Position numbers and translations under genes: made by a program. This document shows positions 7,834 to 11,145 of a DNA stretch of 11,145 nucleotides, one piece after another (positions within the stretch are counted from its first letter, which is position 1; each line of letters begins with the position of its first letter). The stretch covers positions 1-11,145 of the forward strand of contig JBGSWN010000279.1 of NCBI GenBank assembly GCA_041752395.1. Direction: 5' to 3'. A model generated the notes under the pieces. It was not told the DNA's origin and made no database searches. It was given only the letters and a program-made list of their open reading frames with translations. The stretch is from UBA6168 sp041752395. Its GTDB lineage: Bacteria > Bacteroidota > Bacteroidia > Chitinophagales > Saprospiraceae.

Positions 7834-9384
7834 TCACCTCACTACTACTTTGCAAATTTCATTGGCATGGCCGTTGCTCAGTTTTAAAAAATAGATGCCA
7901 GCAGGCAGCCTCAGCGCAGCATTGCCCAATTTGACCTCGTGCAGGCCGGGCGGGTATTTTTTTTGGATAAAAACAGGTGTCGCTACCCTACCCATCAGGT
8001 CGAGGACGGTTAGGGAAAGTGTTTGCTCAGTGGCCATGTTGAAGCTAATCGTTGCCGACTCGGAGAACGGGTTCGGATAGCTTCCCAACTTGGTTTGAAG
8101 CGCAAAAAAATCATCATCATCCAAGCCAAGCGGAAATGCGGAAACGCCCGTCCAGATGGAGGACGCACCGTTCACCTGCCGCTCCCAGATTGGGTGAACC
8201 TGGCCATCGTGGGCAACGATATTGGTGTAATCGCCAAAAAACTTGTCGGGCTGTGGCGTAAAAGCTGCGTTGCTGATTTGCAGGTTGGCGAAGGTCTGGC
8301 CACCATCGGTAGAGTAGGCGAGAAAGACATCCGTTTGCCAATCTTCATGGTTTCTTCTGTCGTAAAAAACGAAGTACAAATTGCCCGTCACCTGGTCAAC
8401 CGCCATCCAGGTGAGGAAGTTGTGCCTGCCGGGCGGGTCGTCGTTCACCCGAACGGCATTGCTCCAAGTATTGCCGCCATCGGTGCTTTTCGATAGCCAA
8501 ACATCGGTGTCGTCAATGCCGTTCTTTTTGTCCGACCAGTTGACGTAGATAGTGCCTGTGTTGCGGTCGCATGCCGTGACGGGGAAGCCGTTGCAGCGGT
8601 TGAGGCCGGGCACGTTGAATTTCCAGCCACCCTCCTGCCTTGTAATGGGAATGTCCTGCGCCAACCAAGTCAGCCCGCCGTCCAGCGAGCGGTCGAACCA
8701 AATCGTATCGTTGAGTGACCAAGCGGTGTAAACTTCGCCCTGCGGGCCAATGGCGGGCACAGCCCCTTCCGCCGTATGGTCATCATCAATGCAGTCGCCG
8801 CTATATTGGCTGGTCACTACCGGCTCACTCCAAGTTTCTGCCCCATCGTTGGACACGGAACAAAGTATGCGGCTGCGGTTTTCGGGGTCGGGATTACCGT
8901 ATTGGTCGAACTCCGTCCATGTCACGTACAGGTTGCCCTTGAACGAACTGCCGGGCGAAGCATCATAGGCCATCCACGGCTTGTCTTGGTCTTTGTCATC
9001 GTTCAGCCCGGTGTAGCTGCCATCGTTCCATGTTGCTCCGCCATCGCTGGATTTTTGGATGACAATGCGGTCGAGCCAGCCCGTGGCGCCGCCTGTATTG
9101 GAAAGATGGGAATAGTAAAAATTGCCGCTCGTATCAGCAACAATGCAGGGGTCGCCCCAGACGCCCCAAGAGGAGGTCAATTTGCCGCTCGTCCACGTCC
9201 AGCCGCCATCATGGGAGTAGAAGAAATTGTCGCCATTTGCCCCAGCCACCAGTTCGTTGACATTCTTGGTATTGATGCAAATGGAAGGCTCCTTCGGGCT
9301 TTCTTGGATGAGGATGTTTTGGAACTGGGCAATGGCGGTTTGCGAAGCGAACAAAAGCGGTAAAAGCAAGACAGGAATGCGCAT
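7834..9384 (-). CDS. Asp-box (BNR) six-bladed beta-propeller protein with T9SS sorting domain, copy 2
   Basis: Predicted secreted protein, 516 residues from the ATG at 9384. The frame extends to a TTG at 9411, but the ATG follows an A/T-rich leader and directly opens a signal peptide (MRIPVLLLPLLFASQTAIAQ), so it is preferred. Six Asp-boxes lie at 57, 112, 178, 233, 300 and 358, matching the spacing of copy 1. Shared blocks with copy 1 include EPSICIN, ELVAGAN, GDCID-x-D-TAEGAVP, IWFDRS, GTIYVNWSD, TDVWL-KSTDGGNTWS, AVRVNDDP and FYDRR. Cysteines in SICIN, GDCID and TACD recur in both and may form disulfides. A T9SS sorting domain starts at ~435 (SYPNPFSESATISF). The product is expected at the surface or secreted; substrate unknown. 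As in copy 1, canonical sialidase catalytic motifs were not found. It lies 88 bp downstream of the YHS lipoprotein gene, same strand. Confidence 0.85.
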   Translation of the reverse strand: MRIPVLLLPLLFASQTAIAQFQNILIQESPKEPSICINTKNVNELVAGANGDNFFYSHDGGWTWTSGKLTSSWGVWGDPCIVADTSGNFYYSHLSNTGGATGWLDRIVIQKSSDGGATWNDGSYTGLNDDKDQDKPWMAYDASPGSSFKGNLYVTWTEFDQYGNPDPENRSRILCSVSNDGAETWSEPVVTSQYSGDCIDDDHTAEGAVPAIGPQGEVYTAWSLNDTIWFDRSLDGGLTWLAQDIPITRQEGGWKFNVPGLNRCNGFPVTACDRNTGTIYVNWSDKKNGIDDTDVWLSKSTDGGNTWSNAVRVNDDPPGRHNFLTWMAVDQVTGNLYFVFYDRRNHEDWQTDVFLAYSTDGGQTFANLQISNAAFTPQPDKFFGDYTNIVAHDGQVHPIWERQVNGASSIWTGVSAFPLGLDDDDFFALQTKLGSYPNPFSESATISFNMATEQTLSLTVLDLMGRVATPVFIQKKYPPGLHEVKLGNAALRLPAGIYFLKLSNGHANEICKVVVR

Positions 9385-9472
9385 GGCTTTATAATTTTTT
9401 AAGATTTTCAAACCATATCTGCATGGAATAGATACAAAATTGCTGTAGTGAATAATTATAGCAGGTTTCTCA

Positions 9473-9718
9473 TCATTGTATTTTTGCTAAATATTGTTGC
9501 GGGTTTTTGACAAATGCTTCTTTGCAAGAAATGGAGCAAAAGCCATAGATTTTGCCTTGGAAATGGCAGGTATCAGTATAAGTTTCCATTACCTGCATAC
9601 CGCATACAAAATCGGTTTTATTGTCAAAAGTAATTGATTGGCTCCCATTTACCTCATGTTTTTTTGCGCAGCTTAATAAAGATATAATGGCAAAGGAGAT
9701 GACTAAAAGTGATTTCAT
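9473..9718 (-). CDS. Small YHS-domain lipoprotein (putative metal-binding)
   Basis: An 81-residue protein. Residues 1-17 form a lipoprotein signal peptide ending in the lipobox LLSC (Cys17), so the mature protein is a membrane-anchored periplasmic or outer-membrane lipoprotein. Residues ~37-79 match the YHS domain: VCGMQV (38-43), H52, YGFCS (58-62), C65 in SCKEAF, then a P73/Y76 pair in NPQQYL. YHS domains are small metal-binding modules, often linked to copper or heavy metals; the Cys39, Cys61 and Cys65 set is the likely ligand cluster. The gene sits between the cytochrome c peroxidase (101 bp upstream) and the propeller pair, all on the same strand. It is visibly AT-richer than the propeller and M1 genes. 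A role in metal supply or sensing near the peroxidase is inference. Confidence 0.85.
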   Translation of the reverse strand: MKSLLVISFAIISLLSCAKKHEVNGSQSITFDNKTDFVCGMQVMETYTDTCHFQGKIYGFCSISCKEAFVKNPQQYLAKIQ

Positions 9719-9819
9719 AATATTAAATTACCCTGTTTTGAAATAATGGGGTGAACGACCAGCTTTTTAGCTAGGGCGCCACCTATTACATAAGTTACGA
9801 CTGAAAACATTCTTAGCCT

Positions 9820-10842
9820 TTACTCCCTAAAAAACCGCTCATCTTGTGTGAAATCCTTATCAGTGAGGGTTTTCAAAAAGGCGATAATGGCTGTTTTTTC
9901 ATTTCCACTAAGTTCGATTCCGTTTTTTAAACTAGGGTCAAGGGAAGGGGATTGTAATATGCCATTGCTGTAATGGTCGAGCACCTCCTCTAAGCTGCCA
10001 AACTTCGCATTGTGCATATAAGGCTTGGTGATGACAACATTGCGCAGGCTAGGCACTCGAAACTTGCCATTGTCACCGTCAAATGCGGTGATTCTTGCCC
10101 TACCAATATCGGTGGTGAAGACTGAATCTATGCCATTGTTGCGAAAGCTTTGGTCAGTGAACAGAATGCCTGCATGGCAGCTTTGACATTTGGCTTCGAA
10201 AACCTGAAGCCCTTCCAGTTCTTGCTCGCTCAATGCGGTTTCGCCCCGCAAATACTTATCATAGGGCGAATTGTTGGAGACCATCATGTTTGTGAATTGC
10301 GACAGTGCATGAAGCATCAAGGGTGTATTAATGTCTGAAGTGCCAAATGCATCTTTAAACAAAGCTGGATAAGCTGGATGATTGTTTAGTTTCGCAATGA
10401 CATTGACAATCTCCTCGTCCATTTCCACTTCACTTTCGATGGCATTCAATGGTACAAAATCAAGGTGCGTGACGCCGCCATCCCAGAAGAATTCCTTTAT
10501 AAAGGCCAAATTGGTCAATTGTGGCGCATTGCGGATACCCTGCCGTTCTTCTACGCCCTTACTGAAGGCATGCAGCGGAAGGTCGGCAAAGGCCAGCGAT
10601 TGGTTATGGCAATTATTGCACGACACCGTATTATCTACCGATAAAATAGGGTCGAAAAACAGCTTCCGGCCAAGTTTAAACCCTGCTTCTGTCACTGGGT
10701 TATTGTCGAATGTATAAGTCGGCTCTGGGAAGTTTTCGGGCTTCACGAATTCATAGGACGGCCCTTTGTCAACCTTGTCTTTCTTGCAACCGATAGCAAA
10801 GAACAACAGCATCGAAATTGTGAAAATCAATAATTTTTTCAT
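9820..10842 (-). CDS. Di-haem cytochrome c peroxidase family lipoprotein (CcpA/MauG superfamily)
   Basis: Reduces hydrogen peroxide with electrons from a c-type donor, or is a MauG-like relative. The 340-residue protein has a lipoprotein signal (lipobox AIGC, Cys19) followed by a Lys/Asp-rich linker, so it should be membrane-anchored outside the cytoplasm. Two covalent haem sites are present: CNNCH (75-79) and CQSCH (219-223). Between them are NAPQLTN and FFWDGGV (118-124), where W120 is in the position of the inter-haem tryptophan region. KPYMHNAKFGSLEEVLDHY follows (273-291), matching the PYMHDG motif whose Met or neighbouring residue is the second haem's axial ligand. This supports a CCP-type rather than MauG-type (Tyr) ligand. 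Length is normal for the family. The start ATG at 10842 has no Shine-Dalgarno; its leader holds two hairpins. The YHS lipoprotein gene follows at 101 bp. Confidence 0.92.
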   Translation of the reverse strand: MKKLLIFTISMLLFFAIGCKKDKVDKGPSYEFVKPENFPEPTYTFDNNPVTEAGFKLGRKLFFDPILSVDNTVSCNNCHNQSLAFADLPLHAFSKGVEERQGIRNAPQLTNLAFIKEFFWDGGVTHLDFVPLNAIESEVEMDEEIVNVIAKLNNHPAYPALFKDAFGTSDINTPLMLHALSQFTNMMVSNNSPYDKYLRGETALSEQELEGLQVFEAKCQSCHAGILFTDQSFRNNGIDSVFTTDIGRARITAFDGDNGKFRVPSLRNVVITKPYMHNAKFGSLEEVLDHYSNGILQSPSLDPSLKNGIELSGNEKTAIIAFLKTLTDKDFTQDERFFRE

Positions 10843-10856
10843 GGCTAAAGGATAAA

Positions 10857-10910
10857 GGCGGCATCCGTAAGTGGATACCGCCGAAGGGATTCAACTTCTT
10901 ACATGAATCC
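10857..10910 (-). promoter_or_regulatory. Two-hairpin leader immediately upstream of the cytochrome c peroxidase
   Basis: Read on the minus strand, hairpin 1 is GGATTCA / TGAATCC (10904-10910 with 10887-10893; 7-bp perfect stem, 10-base loop). Hairpin 2 is GGCGGTATCC / GGATGCCGCC (10873-10882 with 10857-10866; 10-bp stem, one mismatch, 6-base loop) followed by TTTATCCTTT. Hairpin 2 ends 14 bases before the ATG and resembles an intrinsic terminator. The loops contain GTAAG and CTTAC, which are complementary. It could be an attenuator-like leader, the end of a small RNA, or a chance structure; no known riboswitch class is recognised. Confidence 0.5.
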
Positions 10911-10931
10911 TTTTATGAATCGTTAAATTGT

Positions 10932-11016
10932 CATTGGTCTTTAGGTGCATTGGTCATTGGTCATTGGTACAAACGCAATTCATTTAAAATAAACCACTTA
11001 ACCCAATGACCAATGA
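10932..11016. repeat. CATTGGT heptamer repeats with inverted counterpart
   Basis: Three exact tandem copies of CATTGGT lie at 10948-10968, with a fourth at 10932-10938. Inverted copies follow at 11002-11015 (CCCAATG, ACCAATG). TCATTGGTCATTGG (10954-10967) is exactly complementary to CCAATGACCAATGA (11003-11016), giving a 14-bp stem with a 35-base AT-rich loop. The architecture matches the octamer hairpin at 2600-2666, though the unit differs. Confidence 0.75.
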
Positions 11017-11047
11017 TGCGAATAACGGGTTCAAAGTGAATTGAGCA

Positions 11048-11145
11048 GGATGAAAAGAGCAGAGACAAGCCTTCCAAAGACGTGCTTCAACAAACCTTTT
11101 GTCGAACGCACTTTGGAAGCTGACTGAATGCTGACCTTTTCATCC
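11048..11145. repeat. ~98-bp imperfect inverted repeat (MITE/REP-like), possibly cut by the window edge
   Basis: The outer ends are a perfect 10-bp inverted pair: GGATGAAAAG (11048-11057) and CTTTTCATCC (11136-11145). An inner perfect 9-bp pair is CTTCCAAAG (11071-11079) and CTTTGGAAG (11111-11119). Between and inside them, further partial matches (for example ACAAA at 11090-11094 with TTTGT at 11098-11102) make the whole block foldable. There is no room for a transposase. It resembles a miniature inverted-repeat element or a structured intergenic repeat. The right end coincides with the last base given, so it may extend further. Confidence 0.65.

Larger units (their letters stand above)
10843..11145. 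other. Gene-free 303-bp region at the right edge
   Basis: No convincing coding sequence on either strand. On the minus strand a frame is open from the window edge for ~35 codons, but it lies inside the inverted repeat at 11048-11145 and has no recognisable similarity. The region holds the two-hairpin leader, the heptamer repeat pair and the terminal inverted repeat. I could not identify a clear Bacteroidota-type promoter (TTTG / TAnnTTTG) for the peroxidase gene. Confidence 0.6.

Noticed and set aside
4030..10842. Whole minus-strand block as a single defence or polysaccharide-use operon
   Set aside because: No SusC/SusD pair, regulator, nuclease, transposase or CRISPR repeats are present; gaps of 60-190 bp and differing composition argue against one functional system.
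11038..11145. Minus-strand open frame entering from the right edge (~35 codons, stop near 11040)
   Set aside because: It coincides with the inverted repeat and its translation is unrecognised, so coding is not supported, though a gene tail cannot be fully excluded.

Overview
The window looks like a chromosomal segment of a Bacteroidota member, most plausibly of the Saprospiraceae or a close relative. Three proteins carry type IX secretion (T9SS) C-terminal sorting domains of the YPNP type, which are restricted to this phylum. The first gene is a DUF2723/GT117 membrane protein of the Bacteroidota kind. Start codons mostly lack a Shine-Dalgarno sequence. The family or genus placement is inference from protein style only.

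Layout: (1) 1-2592, plus strand: the 3' part of a polytopic DUF2723/GT117 glycosyltransferase-like gene, whose 5' end lies outside the window. (2) 2600-2666: an intergenic hairpin built from inverted runs of an 8-base repeat. (3) 2678-3928, plus strand: a monofunctional proline dehydrogenase whose N-terminus carries an in-frame palindrome. (4) 3981-4012: a near-perfect palindromic terminator between convergent genes. (5) 4030-10842, minus strand: five genes. In transcription order they are a di-haem cytochrome c peroxidase lipoprotein, a small YHS-domain lipoprotein, two tandem paralogous Asp-box (BNR) beta-propeller T9SS proteins, and an M1 metallopeptidase with a T9SS tail. (6) 10843-11145: no gene, but rich in structure: a two-hairpin leader upstream of the peroxidase, a heptamer repeat in inverted arms, and a ~98-bp imperfect inverted repeat reaching the window edge.

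How the genes fit together: the minus-strand block encodes exported proteins only. Two are predicted lipoproteins with redox or metal roles (haem peroxidase, YHS metal-binding). Three are large T9SS cargo proteins for the cell surface or medium (two propellers, one peptidase). Gaps of about 60-190 bp leave it open whether they are one operon; the two propeller genes are clearly a tandem duplication. The GT117 protein may glycosylate exported proteins, but nothing here ties it to these particular cargoes.

I do not see a clear new multi-gene system. The least explained signals are non-coding: several dispersed-repeat-like palindromes, one of them inside a coding sequence, and the structured leader before the peroxidase gene, where two adjacent hairpins have complementary loops.
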